From Streptomyces hiroshimensis (GTDB taxonomy: Bacteria; Actinomycetota; Actinomycetes; Streptomycetales; Streptomycetaceae), in the NCBI RefSeq assembly GCF_014650335.1, contig NZ_BMUT01000010.1, positions 280,156 to 344,155 on the forward strand: a stretch of DNA of 64,000 nt. The letters are read 5' to 3'. Of this stretch, positions 24,734 to 33,899 are shown piece by piece (the first letter of the stretch is position 1; each line of letters opens with the position of its first letter). The position numbers were made by a program, and so were the translations under genes. Under the pieces are notes generated by a model that saw nothing but the letters and a program-made list of their open reading frames with translations, was not told the origin of the DNA and ran no database searches.

Positions 24734-25304
24734 GCGTGACGCGGGCCGCGACGAGAGCCGCGACCCGCTCGACGAGGACGCGGCCTGGGCGGAGCTCGTC
24801 GCCGCGTACGGGGAACAGCCCGATCCGGAGACCGGCCGCTGGCCCGCCACGGGCGACGACGCCGGCACCCCCGCGGGGGCCGGGAAGGACACCCCGGAGA
24901 AGGACGTCCCCGGGAAGGACGCCTCCCCCGGGCCCTCTCCCGCGAAGGAGGAGCCCCCGGGCAGCTTCATCGTCTACGCGCCCGGCGTGGGCCCCCGCGA
25001 CTGGAGCACGCCGGAGGCGCCGGAGACCGGCGCGGACGATGCGGAGGATGCGGACGAGGGCCACTTCATCCCGCCCGAGCCGCCGCCCCTGCCCACCGGC
25101 GACGTGACCGCCCGTTTCGCCTGGATCGCCGTGCTGGGCGGTCCGCTGCTGCTCCTGATCATGGTGCTGCTGCAGCAGCAGCTCACCTGGTGGGTGACCA
25201 CCCTCGGGGTCGGCGGCTTCCTGGGCGGCTTCGCCACGCTCGTCCTGCGGATGAAGGACGGCGACGACGAGGACGACGACCCGGGGCGCGGCGCGGTGGT
25301 GTGA
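24726..25304 (+). CDS. acidic two-pass membrane protein of unknown function
   Basis: A 192-residue protein not recognised as a named family. Residues 1-128 are acidic and disordered (Asp, Glu, Pro, Gly) with a conserved-looking DEDAAWAELVAAYGEQP start and SFIVYAPGVGPRDW in the middle. Two membrane segments follow (about 131-150 and 156-175), then an Asp/Glu-rich tail. The GTG start overlaps the hydrolase stop and has GGAGGGG ten bases upstream, so the two are co-translated. The soluble part may interact with the hydrolase at the membrane (inference). Confidence 0.82.
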   Translation: MAERDAGRDESRDPLDEDAAWAELVAAYGEQPDPETGRWPATGDDAGTPAGAGKDTPEKDVPGKDASPGPSPAKEEPPGSFIVYAPGVGPRDWSTPEAPETGADDAEDADEGHFIPPEPPPLPTGDVTARFAWIAVLGGPLLLLIMVLLQQQLTWWVTTLGVGGFLGGFATLVLRMKDGDDEDDDPGRGAVV

Positions 25305-25316
25305 ACCCGCGCTGCG

Positions 25317-26096
25317 CTACGCAGCCGGCACGCGCAGTGCGGCCAGCACCGGCAGGTGATCGGTCGCGACCCGGAGGTCGCGCTCCTCCACGCCGGGCAA
25401 TCCCATGGGGACCCCACACCCCAGCACCTCCACCCCCTCCGTCGCGAAGACCGCGTCGATCCGCTGCAGCGGGTCACCCAGCCGGGTGGTGTGCTCCCTC
25501 CCCCACGGCTTGGTCGCCCAGCCGTCCTGCAGGGCATCCGCCAGCAGGCCGAAGGTGCGGCCGTCGGGGCGGTCGTTGAGATCGCCCGCGGCGACGGCGT
25601 GCGGCACGTCCAGGGCGGCCAGCCGGTCGAGGAGCAGCCGGCCCTGCTCGTAGCGCTCCCACTCCTTGATGCTCAGGTGGCAGCTGAGGACGCCGAGCCG
25701 GGCCCGGCCGAAGCGGAGCACCGCGGTCGAGAAGCCCCGCTGGTGGAGACCGGGGGTACGGGGCAGCAGGACGTCCTCGGTGCGCTCCACGTGGGCGCGG
25801 AGCGAGGAGAGGATCATGGGCCCGGAGGCGGTGGCCCCGCCCGCGACGTACACGAGCCCGGAGGTGCGGGCGAGCCGGGCGGCGGCCTTGCGCCAGCGGA
25901 AGAAGCGGGGCGCCTCCTGAACGCAGACGACGTCGGGCCGGCAGGCCCGGATCACCCGGGCGAGGGCCGCGACGTCGTCGCGCATGGAGCGGATGTTGTA
26001 ACTGAGCACCCGTACGACGGCGGAACCGTCGGACTCCGTCCGGGATGCCGGGAGATCCGGCAGGGCCGCCGTGCCCGTTCCGGCTTCTGAACCCAT
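25317..26096 (-). CDS. endonuclease/exonuclease/phosphatase family protein
   Basis: A 259-residue metal-dependent hydrolase of the EEP fold. Catalytic motifs are VLSYNIRSM, VCVQEAP (metal Glu), LSCHLSIK, AVAAGDLNDRP (GDLND) and RVATDHLPV (Asp-His). Members act on phosphodiesters such as inositol phosphates, sphingolipids or DNA; the substrate here is not readable. No signal peptide is evident. Its start lies just past the 26.1-kb palindromic repeat. Confidence 0.9.
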   Translation of the reverse strand: MGSEAGTGTAALPDLPASRTESDGSAVVRVLSYNIRSMRDDVAALARVIRACRPDVVCVQEAPRFFRWRKAAARLARTSGLVYVAGGATASGPMILSSLRAHVERTEDVLLPRTPGLHQRGFSTAVLRFGRARLGVLSCHLSIKEWERYEQGRLLLDRLAALDVPHAVAAGDLNDRPDGRTFGLLADALQDGWATKPWGREHTTRLGDPLQRIDAVFATEGVEVLGCGVPMGLPGVEERDLRVATDHLPVLAALRVPAA

Positions 26097-26115
26097 TCCG
26101 CTCCGTCACCTCTCT

Positions 26116-26225
26116 CCGCCGCAACGGCGGGCAGCGAGACGGCGGTCTCCGGCGGTGCCGAACCGGCCTCAGGTCGGCTCGGCACCGCCGGGATCCACCG
26201 TTGTGGTTGACGCCGGCCGCGGCGG
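26116..26225. repeat. palindromic intergenic repeat, copy A
   Basis: A 110-bp imperfect palindrome. CCGGCGGTGCCGA (26149-26161) pairs exactly with 26179-26191; inner CCGGCC/GGTCGG pairs around a TCA loop, and outer CCGCCGC-rich and GCGGCGG-rich ends also pair. It shares arms with copies at 35.4 and 42.4 kb, but here the arms meet at the opposite end. It lies downstream of glkA and could also terminate it. Confidence 0.8.
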
Positions 26226-26273
26226 AAGAACGCGGTGCGGCCGGCAAGCAGAGGGGCCCCCGGAACCGCGGGG

Positions 26274-27215
26274 TTACCCCTGCCGGGCCAGGTCGGCCGC
26301 GCCGACCAGCCCCGCCTTACCCCCGAGCTGTGCGGCAAGCACCTGCGCGTGCGGGCGCCACTGGCCGCCGATCAGCCAGCGCTTGAACGACTTGCGGATG
26401 GGGTCGAGCACGAGGTCGCCCTCGTCCGAGACGCCGCCGCCGACGATGAACGCCGAGGGGTCGAAGAGCGAGGCCAGGTCGGCCAGGCCCGCGCCGGCCC
26501 AGCGGGCCAGCTCGCGGAAGGAGTCGATGGCGACCGGGTCGCCCTGCCGGGCGGCGGCGCTGATGTGCTTGCCCTCGATGCCCTCGACCGTGCCGTCACC
26601 GAGACCCAGCAGGATCTCGGCGTTCTCGGGGGTGGCGTTGGCGCGCTGCTTGGCGTAGCGGACGAGCGCGCGCCCGGAGGCGTACTGCTCCCAGCAGCCC
26701 TGGCTGCCGCAGCCGCACAGCAGGCCGTCGGGGACGACCCGGATGTGGCCGAACTCGGCGGCCACGCCGAAGCGCCCGCGCCGCAGCTTGTTGCCGATGA
26801 TGATGCCGCCGCCGAGGCCGGTGCCCAGCGTGATGCAGATGACGTCGTCGTGGCCCTGGCCGGCGCCGAAGCGGTACTCGCCCCAGGCCGCGGCGTTGGC
26901 GTCGTTCTCGACGACGACCGGGAGGCCGACGCGCTGCTCGACCTTGTCCTTCAGCGCCTCGTGGCGCCAGTTGATGTTCGGGGCGAAGAGGACGGTGGCC
27001 CGCTTGTCGTCCACGTAGCCGGCGGCGCCGATGCCGACGGCCTCCACGTCGTGGTCGGCGCTGACCGTGCGCACCGCGTCCGCGATGGCGTCGATGACGC
27101 CCTCGGGGGTCGACGGGGTCGGCACTTTGCACGTCGCGAGGATGTTGCCCGCTTCGTCGACCACACCGGCCGCGATCTTCGTGCCGCCGATGTCGACGCC
27201 GATGGTGAGTCCCAT
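26274..27215 (-). CDS. glkA: ROK-family glucokinase
   Basis: A 313-residue glucose kinase, the main enzyme for glucose phosphorylation and a mediator of carbon catabolite repression in Streptomyces. IGVDIGGTKIAAGVV is the phosphate-1 motif, ENDANAAAWGE contains the catalytic Asp region, ICITLGTGLGGGI binds phosphate, and CGCGSQGCWEQY is the ROK zinc-binding CxCGxxGC signature. Length and position next to the DUF5304 gene match S. coelicolor GlkA. Confidence 0.97.
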   Translation of the reverse strand: MGLTIGVDIGGTKIAAGVVDEAGNILATCKVPTPSTPEGVIDAIADAVRTVSADHDVEAVGIGAAGYVDDKRATVLFAPNINWRHEALKDKVEQRVGLPVVVENDANAAAWGEYRFGAGQGHDDVICITLGTGLGGGIIIGNKLRRGRFGVAAEFGHIRVVPDGLLCGCGSQGCWEQYASGRALVRYAKQRANATPENAEILLGLGDGTVEGIEGKHISAAARQGDPVAIDSFRELARWAGAGLADLASLFDPSAFIVGGGVSDEGDLVLDPIRKSFKRWLIGGQWRPHAQVLAAQLGGKAGLVGAADLARQG

Positions 27216-27272
27216 GTGTCCCTCAGTTTTTCGCTCGAACCCCGCCGCGACCCACCGTACCGGAGCCGGGGA

Positions 27273-27737
27273 TCAGTCGAGGTCGATGCGCTCGCTCCCG
27301 CCCTTTCCTCCGTCACCTTCGCCGGGTCCGGCGGGCTTTCCGGGGCGCTGCGCGGGCTCGTCGCGCACCCAGCGGGCCTCCTGGCCCCGGACCGCGGCGC
27401 GGTAGGCGGCCAGGAGTTCGGAGCCGGCGGAGGCGAGGTGGTCGAAGACGTCGGGGTTGCGCTCGATGACGGGCTCGACGACGGCCTTCGCCTGGGCGAC
27501 GACCTGCTGGACGACGCCCTGGGCGGTGCCGCCCCCCAGCGGCAGCTGCATGCCGGAGACCTTCTCGGCGACGGCGTCGACGAGCTTGCGCAGCTCCTCG
27601 GCGGCGGTGCCGGGCGGCGGGCCCTGCTGCGCCCGCCGGCGGGCGCGCTCCGCGGCGAGGTCCTCGGCGCAGGCCTGCTCCCAGGCATCGGGGTCGGGCG
27701 CCGCCCCGGGTGCGGGGCGCTCGGTGTGATCGCTCAT
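27273..27737 (-). CDS. DUF5304-like protein, SCO2127 homologue
   Basis: A 154-residue protein with a disordered Pro/Ala N-terminus, a central helical region (about residues 35-115: AAEELRKLVDAVAEKVSGM, VVAQAKAVVEPVIERNPDVFDHL) and an acidic Gly-rich tail. ATG at 27737 has GGAGG eight bases upstream. In S. coelicolor the gene upstream of glkA (SCO2127, from memory) stimulates glucose uptake and glucose kinase and is linked to catabolite repression; the same neighbourhood suggests the same role. No catalytic motif is visible. Confidence 0.82.
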   Translation of the reverse strand: MSDHTERPAPGAAPDPDAWEQACAEDLAAERARRRAQQGPPPGTAAEELRKLVDAVAEKVSGMQLPLGGGTAQGVVQQVVAQAKAVVEPVIERNPDVFDHLASAGSELLAAYRAAVRGQEARWVRDEPAQRPGKPAGPGEGDGGKGGSERIDLD

Positions 27738-27816
27738 GGCAGCGCCTCCAGGCTCCTGCAACAGGGGTTTTCTCCGACGTTACCCGAAGGGCAGGGTGCC
27801 GTTCAGGCAGTGCCGT

Positions 27817-29181
27817 TCAGGAGGGCGTCGGCCACAGGTCGGGGTCGGGGGTGAAGCGCACGCACAGCGCCCCGTCCCGCAGGCCCGCGCCCGAAACGGT
27901 GCAGCGGCGCAGCGCGGAGGGCAGGGCGAGGACGCGGCGGAACGGGCCGACGCCGACGATGAGTTCGTCGCCCCGGCGCAGGAGGTCGAGGTCGCCGCGG
28001 TCGGCGCCCGGCAGCGGGAGCCGCCACAGCAGGACGCCGTCGGTGGCGAGGCGGTCCTCGACGACGGGGTCGGCGGCGCCGGCGGTCCCGGTGCCGTTCC
28101 AGCCGTCGAGCTCGTCGGTGAGGCCGCCGCCGGGTATGACGCCGACGCCGCCGGCCGAACCGTTTCCTCCCCCGGCGGCCACGCCGATGGTGGTCGAGCG
28201 CGCGCGTCCGGCGAGCTCGGCGAGGTCCCGCGGGCCGCGCGGCCCGCGGCCGAGGTGGGGCAGCTCGCAGACGGTGACGCCGTCGACGAGGAACTCCTCG
28301 TGGAGCGCCTTGTGGGCGGCGAGCTGCTCGGCGGCGAGGCCCGCGAGCCAGGGGTCGCCGATGAGGTCGTCGCCGGTGAGGTCGTCACCGGTCACCCCGG
28401 CGCCGCTGACGCCGGGCAGCAGGCGGTTGGCGACGAGGGAGTCGACGCGGCAGCCCTGGAGGGCGAGGGCGGCGCGGGCGAGGCGCAGTTCGGCGGCGGC
28501 GAGCGGCCCCGGTTCGGCGACGAGCCGCACGGTCGTGCCGTCGGCTTCGAGGACGTCCTGGACGGCGGCGAGCTCGGCCTCCCAGCGCTCCGCGGTCTCG
28601 TAGAGCCGCTGCGTGGGCATGGGCACCCCGGCGAGCTGGGCGAGCATGGGGCGCAGGGCGCGGGCGGCCTGCCGCTCGGCGGGCAGCAGCCGGCGCAGGT
28701 AGCGGCGCAGCTGCTCGGGGAGGGCCAGCAGCCGCACCGTGGCGTGCAGGGGCGGCATGTCGGCGACGAGCAGGTCCCACTCGCCCTCCGCGTGCGCGGC
28801 GCGCAGGGCGGTGAGGAGCGCGAGGGGCTCGGCGCCGGGCAGTTCGGTGAGCTCCTCGGGGTCGAGGGGGCTCGCGCCGAGCAGGTCGAAGAGGGAGGCG
28901 CCGCGCTCCTGGAGGTCGCGGGCGCGGTCCTGGAAGTGCTCGCCGGTCGCAATGCGGGCGGCCCGCAGGCCGGGGGCCACCTCGGCAGGAGGCCCCCACA
29001 GGGCGCCGCCGCCCGCCCCGGGCGGCGGCAGGGCGGTGCCGAGCACGGCCTCGGGTGCGGGGCCGCGGTCGGCGGTGAGGAGCAGGACGCGCCGCCCCTC
29101 GCGGGCCGCGGCCAGGGCCGTGGCCGCGGCGGCGGTGGTGCGGCCCGCGCCGCCGGGACCGGTGACGAGGACCGTGCGCAA
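27817..29181 (-). CDS. ArsA/GET3-like ATPase with altered P-loop
   Basis: A 454-residue ArsA-type deviant-Walker ATPase fused to a C-terminal ArsA_HSP20-like domain (about 375-450). The P-loop reads VTGPGGAGRTT (residues 6-16): the signature Lys is Pro, and the Walker lysine is Arg. DLLVADMPPLHATVRLLALPEQLRRYL is the Walker-B/switch region. No arsenite-binding Cys set is seen. M. tuberculosis has two such proteins in the syntenic position. It may be a client-binding regulator rather than an active ATPase. It contains a short TGDDLTGDDL repeat. Confidence 0.85.
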   Translation of the reverse strand: MRTVLVTGPGGAGRTTAAAATALAAAREGRRVLLLTADRGPAPEAVLGTALPPPGAGGGALWGPPAEVAPGLRAARIATGEHFQDRARDLQERGASLFDLLGASPLDPEELTELPGAEPLALLTALRAAHAEGEWDLLVADMPPLHATVRLLALPEQLRRYLRRLLPAERQAARALRPMLAQLAGVPMPTQRLYETAERWEAELAAVQDVLEADGTTVRLVAEPGPLAAAELRLARAALALQGCRVDSLVANRLLPGVSGAGVTGDDLTGDDLIGDPWLAGLAAEQLAAHKALHEEFLVDGVTVCELPHLGRGPRGPRDLAELAGRARSTTIGVAAGGGNGSAGGVGVIPGGGLTDELDGWNGTGTAGAADPVVEDRLATDGVLLWRLPLPGADRGDLDLLRRGDELIVGVGPFRRVLALPSALRRCTVSGAGLRDGALCVRFTPDPDLWPTPS

Positions 29182-29263
29182 GGGGGGAGCCTCCAGCGGT
29201 GACGTACGGGGACGCAGGGCCGTCTGCGCGTGGCGCGTAAGGCCGTCTGCGCGTAAGGCCGGG

Positions 29264-29737
29264 CTACGCGTCGGAAGTCGGCGTGCCCGAGGGCGCCGCG
29301 CCGCTCTCGACGCGCTTCTTCAGGCCGTCGAGGGCGCGGTCGATGATGACCTTCTCCGCCTTGCGCTTGATCATCCCGAGCATGGGGATCTTGACGTCGA
29401 CGGTGAGCTGGTAGGTGACCTCGGTGTGCTTGCCGCCCGCGACGGGGGCGAGGCTGTAGGAGCCGTCGATCTGGCGCAGCATCTGCGACTTGACCAGCGA
29501 CCAGCTGACCACGTTCTCCTGGGGCCAGCTGTAGGCCAGCACGTGGTCGTCCTTGATGGCGCCGGCGTCCAGCACGAGGCGCACCTGCGTGGCGCGGCCC
29601 TGCTCGTCCGTCTCCAGCACCTCGGCCTGCTTGACCTCGCCGGTCCACTCCGCGTAGCGGCCGAAATCGGCGATCACGGCCATCACCTCGGCAGGGGTCG
29701 CCTCGATCGTGATGCTCGAGCTGGTGTGTTCCGCCAT
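29264..29737 (-). CDS. SRPBCC (polyketide cyclase/Bet v 1-like) family protein
   Basis: A 157-residue START-like lipid/ligand-binding fold. ITIEATPAEVMAVIADFGRYAEW is the signature opening, followed by alternating strands and a long amphipathic C-terminal helix (KAEKVIIDRALDGLKKRVE). ATG at 29737 has GGAGGAG upstream. The syntenic M. tuberculosis gene is Rv2185c (TB16.3), also next to an ArsA-like ATPase and a FadD, which hints at a lipid-linked function. The ligand is unknown. Confidence 0.9.
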   Translation of the reverse strand: MAEHTSSSITIEATPAEVMAVIADFGRYAEWTGEVKQAEVLETDEQGRATQVRLVLDAGAIKDDHVLAYSWPQENVVSWSLVKSQMLRQIDGSYSLAPVAGGKHTEVTYQLTVDVKIPMLGMIKRKAEKVIIDRALDGLKKRVESGAAPSGTPTSDA

Positions 29738-29804
29738 CTCCGTGGCTCCTCCGTACCGGTCCGCCGCCTGGGGTCTGCCGCTGAAGGCTACCTCGCGCCG
29801 CCCG

Positions 29805-30566
29805 TCACCACTCCAGCACCCAGGGTGTACCCGTGGAGGCGAAGTGGCCGACGTTGACGCATTCCGTCCCCCCGATCCGCATCCGCCGGGCGAGCGGCTG
29901 GTGGACGTGGCCGAAGAGTGCGTACCGGGGGCGGGTGGCGCGGATGGCGTCGAGGAGGGCCGCGCTGCCGCGCTCGAAGCGCCGGGCGACGGTGTCGTAG
30001 CAGAGTTCGGGCACGTCAGGCGGGATGTGCGAGCACAGGACGTCGACGTCGCCGAGGGCGGCGACCTTGGCCGCGTACTCCTCCTCGGAGACCTCGTAGG
30101 GGGTGTGCATGGGCGAGGGGAGACCGCCGCCGACGAATCCGAAGACGAGACCGCCGATCTCGGCCCGCTCCCCGTCGAGGACGGTCGTGCCCTCCCGGGC
30201 GAATTCCGGCCAGAGTCGGGGGATGTCGACATTTCCGTACGTGGCGTAGGTGGGCGCCGGGAATACGCCGAAGAGCTCGGCGTACTGCTTGCGGACCGCG
30301 GCCTCGATGGCGGCGTCCCGGTCCATGCCGTGCCACAGGCTCCGGGCCAGCTCACGGGCGTCGGCGAAGCGGCGCGCGGTGCGCAGCGCGACGATCCGGT
30401 CGGCGTTCTCCACGCCGAAGAGCTCGGGGAAGATGCCGCGGGAGTGGTCCGCGTAGTCGAGGAAGAGGACCAGGTCGCCCAGGCAGATCAGGGCGTCGGC
30501 GCCGTCGCCCGCCCGGGCGAGGTCCGTGCTGTTGCCGTGTACGTCGCTGACCACATGAACCCTCAT
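29805..30566 (-). CDS. calcineurin-like metallophosphoesterase
   Basis: A 253-residue phosphoesterase. Metal motifs in order: SDVHGN, CLGDLVLF, TYGNVD, CSHIPPD and FGHVHQPLARR. These match the MPE family acting on phosphomono- or diesters. No signal peptide, so cytoplasmic. It is divergent from the acyl-CoA ligase across 292 bp that contains no other gene. Confidence 0.9.
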   Translation of the reverse strand: MRVHVVSDVHGNSTDLARAGDGADALICLGDLVLFLDYADHSRGIFPELFGVENADRIVALRTARRFADARELARSLWHGMDRDAAIEAAVRKQYAELFGVFPAPTYATYGNVDIPRLWPEFAREGTTVLDGERAEIGGLVFGFVGGGLPSPMHTPYEVSEEEYAAKVAALGDVDVLCSHIPPDVPELCYDTVARRFERGSAALLDAIRATRPRYALFGHVHQPLARRMRIGGTECVNVGHFASTGTPWVLEW

Positions 30567-30858
30567 ACCGCCTCCATACCGATCACCCTAGGCGCTGCGA
30601 CGCAGCCTCCGGAAGGGCTGCGACCTGCGGTTACTCCTGTGGTTACTTCCGGGTCACCAAACGGAGGGGCTAGGGTGCGGGGAGCAGTCCCGCGGCATGT
30701 GACGCAGAGAACATCTGGGCGCAGCCCCCTATTCGAAAGCCGTACTGGTGGGTAACGTCCGGGCAGTCCACTACCCCCCTTGCCTGATCATGGACCGCAG
30801 CCGACGCAGCGCCCCTCGAAGACGCGGCGGCGCCGGCGCCCGACGAGGAGCAGCAGTC

Positions 30859-32655
30859 TTGCGCGAGTTCAGCCTTCCGGCCCTCTATGAGGTCCCTGCG
30901 GACGGAAACCTGACGGATCTGATCCGCCGCAACGCCGCGCAGCGCCCCGACGTCGTCGTCATAGGCCGCAAGGCCGGCAACCGGTGGGAGGACGTCACGG
31001 CCGTCCGCTTCCTCGCCGAGGTCCGGGCGGCGGCCAAGGGCCTGATCGCCTCCGGTGTGCGGCCGGGCGACCGCGTCGCGCTGATGTCCCGCACCCGCTA
31101 CGAGTGGACGCTGCTGGACTTCGCCATCTGGAGCGCCGGCGGCGTCACGGTGCCGGTCTACGAGACGAGCTCGGCCGAGCAGATCCAGTGGATCCTCAGC
31201 GACTCCGGCGCGGTCGGCTGCCTCGTCGAGACCGCCGAGCACGAGGCGGCCGTCGAGTCCGTGAAGGACCGGCTGCCCGCGCTCGCGCACGTCTGGCAGA
31301 TCGAGGCCGACGCCGTCGGCAAGCTGGGCGAGGCCGGTGCCGGCGTCACGGACGAGGAGGTCGACGAGCGCAGCGCCCTCGCGAACGCCGACTCGCCCGC
31401 GACCATCGTCTACACCTCCGGCACCACGGGCCGCCCCAAGGGCTGCGTGCTCACCCACCGCGCGTTCTTCGCGGAGTGCGGCAACGCCGTGGAGCGGCTC
31501 AAGCCGCTGTTCAACACGGGCGACTCCTCCGTCCTGCTCTTCCTCCCCACCGCCCACGTCTTCGGGCGCCTGGTGGAGATCTCCGCGATGCTCGCGCCGA
31601 TCCGCCTGGGCTGCGTGCCCGACATCCGCAACCTCACGGACGAGCTCGCCTCCTTCCGCCCGACGCTGATCCTGGGCGTGCCCCGCGTCTTCGAGAAGGT
31701 CTACAACGGCGCCCGCGCCAAGGCCCAGGCCGACGGCAAGGGCAAGATCTTCGACAAGGCCGCGGACACCGCCATCGCGTACAGCCGCGCCCTCGACACC
31801 CCGTCCGGGCCGGGCCTGGGCCTGCGCATCAAGCACGCCGTCTTCGACAAGCTCGTCTACGGCAAGCTGCGGGCGGTCCTCGGCGGCCGGGCGACCCACG
31901 CCATCTCCGGCGGCGGTCCGCTGGGCGAGCGCCTGGGCCACTTCTACCGCGGCATCGGCTTCACGGTCCTGGAGGGCTACGGCCTGACCGAGTCCTGCGC
32001 CGCGACCGCGTTCAACCCCTGGGACCGGCCGAAGATCGGCACCGTCGGGCAGCCGCTGCCGGGCTCCGTCGTGCGCATCGCCGACGACGGCGAGGTGCTG
32101 CTGCACGGCGAGCACCTCTTCCAGGGCTACTGGAACAACGAGGCGGCCACCGAGGAGGCGATGTCCGACGCCTGGTTCCACACCGGCGACCTCGGCACCC
32201 TCGACGAGGACGGCTACCTCACGATCACCGGCCGCAAGAAGGAGATCATCGTCACCGCGGGCGGCAAGAACGTCGCCCCGGCCGTGATCGAGGACCGCAT
32301 CCGGGCCCACGCCCTGATCGCCGAGTGCATGGTCGTCGGCGACGCCCGCCCCTTCGTCGGCGCGCTCGTCACCCTCGACGAGGACTTCCTGCCGCGCTGG
32401 CTCGCCGACCACGGCAAGCCCGCCGGGATGACCCCGGCCGAACTGGCCGAGGACCCCGACCTGCTGGCGGACGTGCAGAAGGCCGTCGACGACGGCAACG
32501 CGGCGGTGTCGAAGGCCGAGTCGGTGCGCAAGTTCCGCATCCTGCCTGCGCAGTTCACGGAGGCGTCGGGGCATGTGACGCCGTCTCTGAAGCTGAAGCG
32601 GAACGTCGTGGCGAAGGACTTCGCGGACGAGATCGAGGCGATTTACCGCCCGTAG
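30859..32655 (+). CDS. long-chain acyl-CoA synthetase (AMP-binding), FadD15-like
   Basis: A 598-residue adenylate-forming ligase. TIVYTSGTTGRPKGC is the AMP/P-loop motif, GYGLTES the adenine motif, and DGYLTITGRKKEIIVTAGGKNVAP the hinge. It activates long fatty acids for lipid synthesis or degradation. TTG at 30859 (MREFSLPALYEV) is used because GAGGAG lies eight bases upstream; upstream codons are Arg-rich and not family-like. The M. tuberculosis syntelogue is FadD15 (Rv2187), next to PimB'. Confidence 0.95.
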   Translation: MREFSLPALYEVPADGNLTDLIRRNAAQRPDVVVIGRKAGNRWEDVTAVRFLAEVRAAAKGLIASGVRPGDRVALMSRTRYEWTLLDFAIWSAGGVTVPVYETSSAEQIQWILSDSGAVGCLVETAEHEAAVESVKDRLPALAHVWQIEADAVGKLGEAGAGVTDEEVDERSALANADSPATIVYTSGTTGRPKGCVLTHRAFFAECGNAVERLKPLFNTGDSSVLLFLPTAHVFGRLVEISAMLAPIRLGCVPDIRNLTDELASFRPTLILGVPRVFEKVYNGARAKAQADGKGKIFDKAADTAIAYSRALDTPSGPGLGLRIKHAVFDKLVYGKLRAVLGGRATHAISGGGPLGERLGHFYRGIGFTVLEGYGLTESCAATAFNPWDRPKIGTVGQPLPGSVVRIADDGEVLLHGEHLFQGYWNNEAATEEAMSDAWFHTGDLGTLDEDGYLTITGRKKEIIVTAGGKNVAPAVIEDRIRAHALIAECMVVGDARPFVGALVTLDEDFLPRWLADHGKPAGMTPAELAEDPDLLADVQKAVDDGNAAVSKAESVRKFRILPAQFTEASGHVTPSLKLKRNVVAKDFADEIEAIYRP

Positions 32656-32678
32656 CGGCCCGTCGTTTCCCGCTCTCG

Positions 32679-32748
32679 TGCAGGACGGCCCCGGATTCCT
32701 TGCGAATCCGGGGCCGTCCTGCATGAGTCCGGGGCCGTCCTGCATGAG
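32679..32748 (+). terminator. terminator with duplicated arm between convergent genes
   Basis: A perfect 20-bp stem (32679-32698 with 32704-32723, CTTGC loop) follows the ligase. The distal arm is duplicated as a 21-bp tandem repeat (32707-32727 and 32728-32748), so the left arm can pair with either copy. No T run follows. Confidence 0.85.
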
Positions 32749-32756
32749 GGGGACGT

Positions 32757-33899
32757 CTAGAGCAGCTCCTTGAGACGCTCGGCCAGCAGGTCCCAGCGCC
32801 ACTTCTCCTCGACCCACTGCCGCCCCCGCGCGCCCATGCGCGCCCGCAGCTCCGGGTCCCGCAGCAGGGTGACGATGCGGTCGGCGGCCTGGGCCGGCGA
32901 ACCGCCCTTCACCACGAACCCCGTCTCGCCCTCCAGGACGGCGTCGGGCGCTCCGCCCGAGTCGCCGGCGACCACCGGCAGGCCCGTCGCCGAGGCCTCC
33001 AGGTAGACGATGCCCAGGCCTTCGACGTCGAGTCCGCCGCGGCGCGTACGGCAGGGCATGGCGAAGACGTCGCCCGCCCCGTAGTGCGCGGGCAGCTCCT
33101 CCCACGGCACGGCGCCCGTGAAGCGGACGGCGTGGGCGACGCCCGTCTCCTCGGCCAGCTTCCGCAGGTCGTCCCCGTAGGGGCCGCCGCCGACGACGAG
33201 CAGCACCGCGTCCGGAACGGCCGCCAGGATCCGCGGCATGGCCAGGATGAGGGTGTCCTGGCCCTTGCGCGGCACCAGCCGCGAGACGCACACGACCACC
33301 GGGCGGTCCGCGAGGCCGAGCCGGGCGCGGACCTCGTCGCCGCCGGAGCCGGGGTGGAAGGTCTTCTCGTCCACGCCGGGCGGCAGTTGCACCATCCGGG
33401 CCGCCGCCTCGTCCGTCAGTGCGGAGGCGATCCGCGAGCGGGTGTACTCCCCCAGGTAGGTGAGGGTGTCCGTGCCCTCGCCGATCCGCCGCAGCAGCTG
33501 CCGCGACGCGGGCAGCTGCGCCCAGCCGGCCTCGTGCCCGTGCGTGGTGCCGACCAGCCTGCGGGCGCCCGCCCGGCGCAGCGCCGGGGCCATGAGCCCG
33601 AGCGGGGCCGCGGCCCCGAACCACACCGAGGTACAGCCGTGTTCGCGCAGCAGGGCGGTGGCGCGCCGGGTCACCCGGGGCGTCGGCAGCAGCATGGTGG
33701 TGCGGTCGCGGACGACCGTGAACGGCTGCTCGGCGTCGAAGCGGGCGGTGGCCTCCGCGCCCTCCTGGCCGCGCTTCCAGGTGGACGCGTAGACGACGAT
33801 GCCCGAGGGGTCCAGGCGCAGCGCCATGTTGTGCAGGAACGCCTGAATGCCGCCGGGGCGGGGCGGGAAGTCGTTGGTGACGACGAGAGTCTTGTCCAT
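32757..33899 (-). CDS. GT4 glycosyltransferase, PimB'-like
   Basis: A 380-residue retaining GT-B glycosyltransferase. The N-terminal domain begins TLVVTNDFPPRPGGIQAFL with the glycine loop; the donor-binding domain has VSRLVPRKGQD and EGLGIVYLEASATGLPVV (EX7E). It matches phosphatidylinositol alpha-mannosyltransferases such as mycobacterial PimB' (Rv2188c), which likewise neighbours fadD15. The likely reaction is GDP-mannose transfer to an inositol phospholipid on the cytoplasmic face (inference). ATG at 33899 starts at the domain. Confidence 0.9.
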   Translation of the reverse strand: MDKTLVVTNDFPPRPGGIQAFLHNMALRLDPSGIVVYASTWKRGQEGAEATARFDAEQPFTVVRDRTTMLLPTPRVTRRATALLREHGCTSVWFGAAAPLGLMAPALRRAGARRLVGTTHGHEAGWAQLPASRQLLRRIGEGTDTLTYLGEYTRSRIASALTDEAAARMVQLPPGVDEKTFHPGSGGDEVRARLGLADRPVVVCVSRLVPRKGQDTLILAMPRILAAVPDAVLLVVGGGPYGDDLRKLAEETGVAHAVRFTGAVPWEELPAHYGAGDVFAMPCRTRRGGLDVEGLGIVYLEASATGLPVVAGDSGGAPDAVLEGETGFVVKGGSPAQAADRIVTLLRDPELRARMGARGRQWVEEKWRWDLLAERLKELL

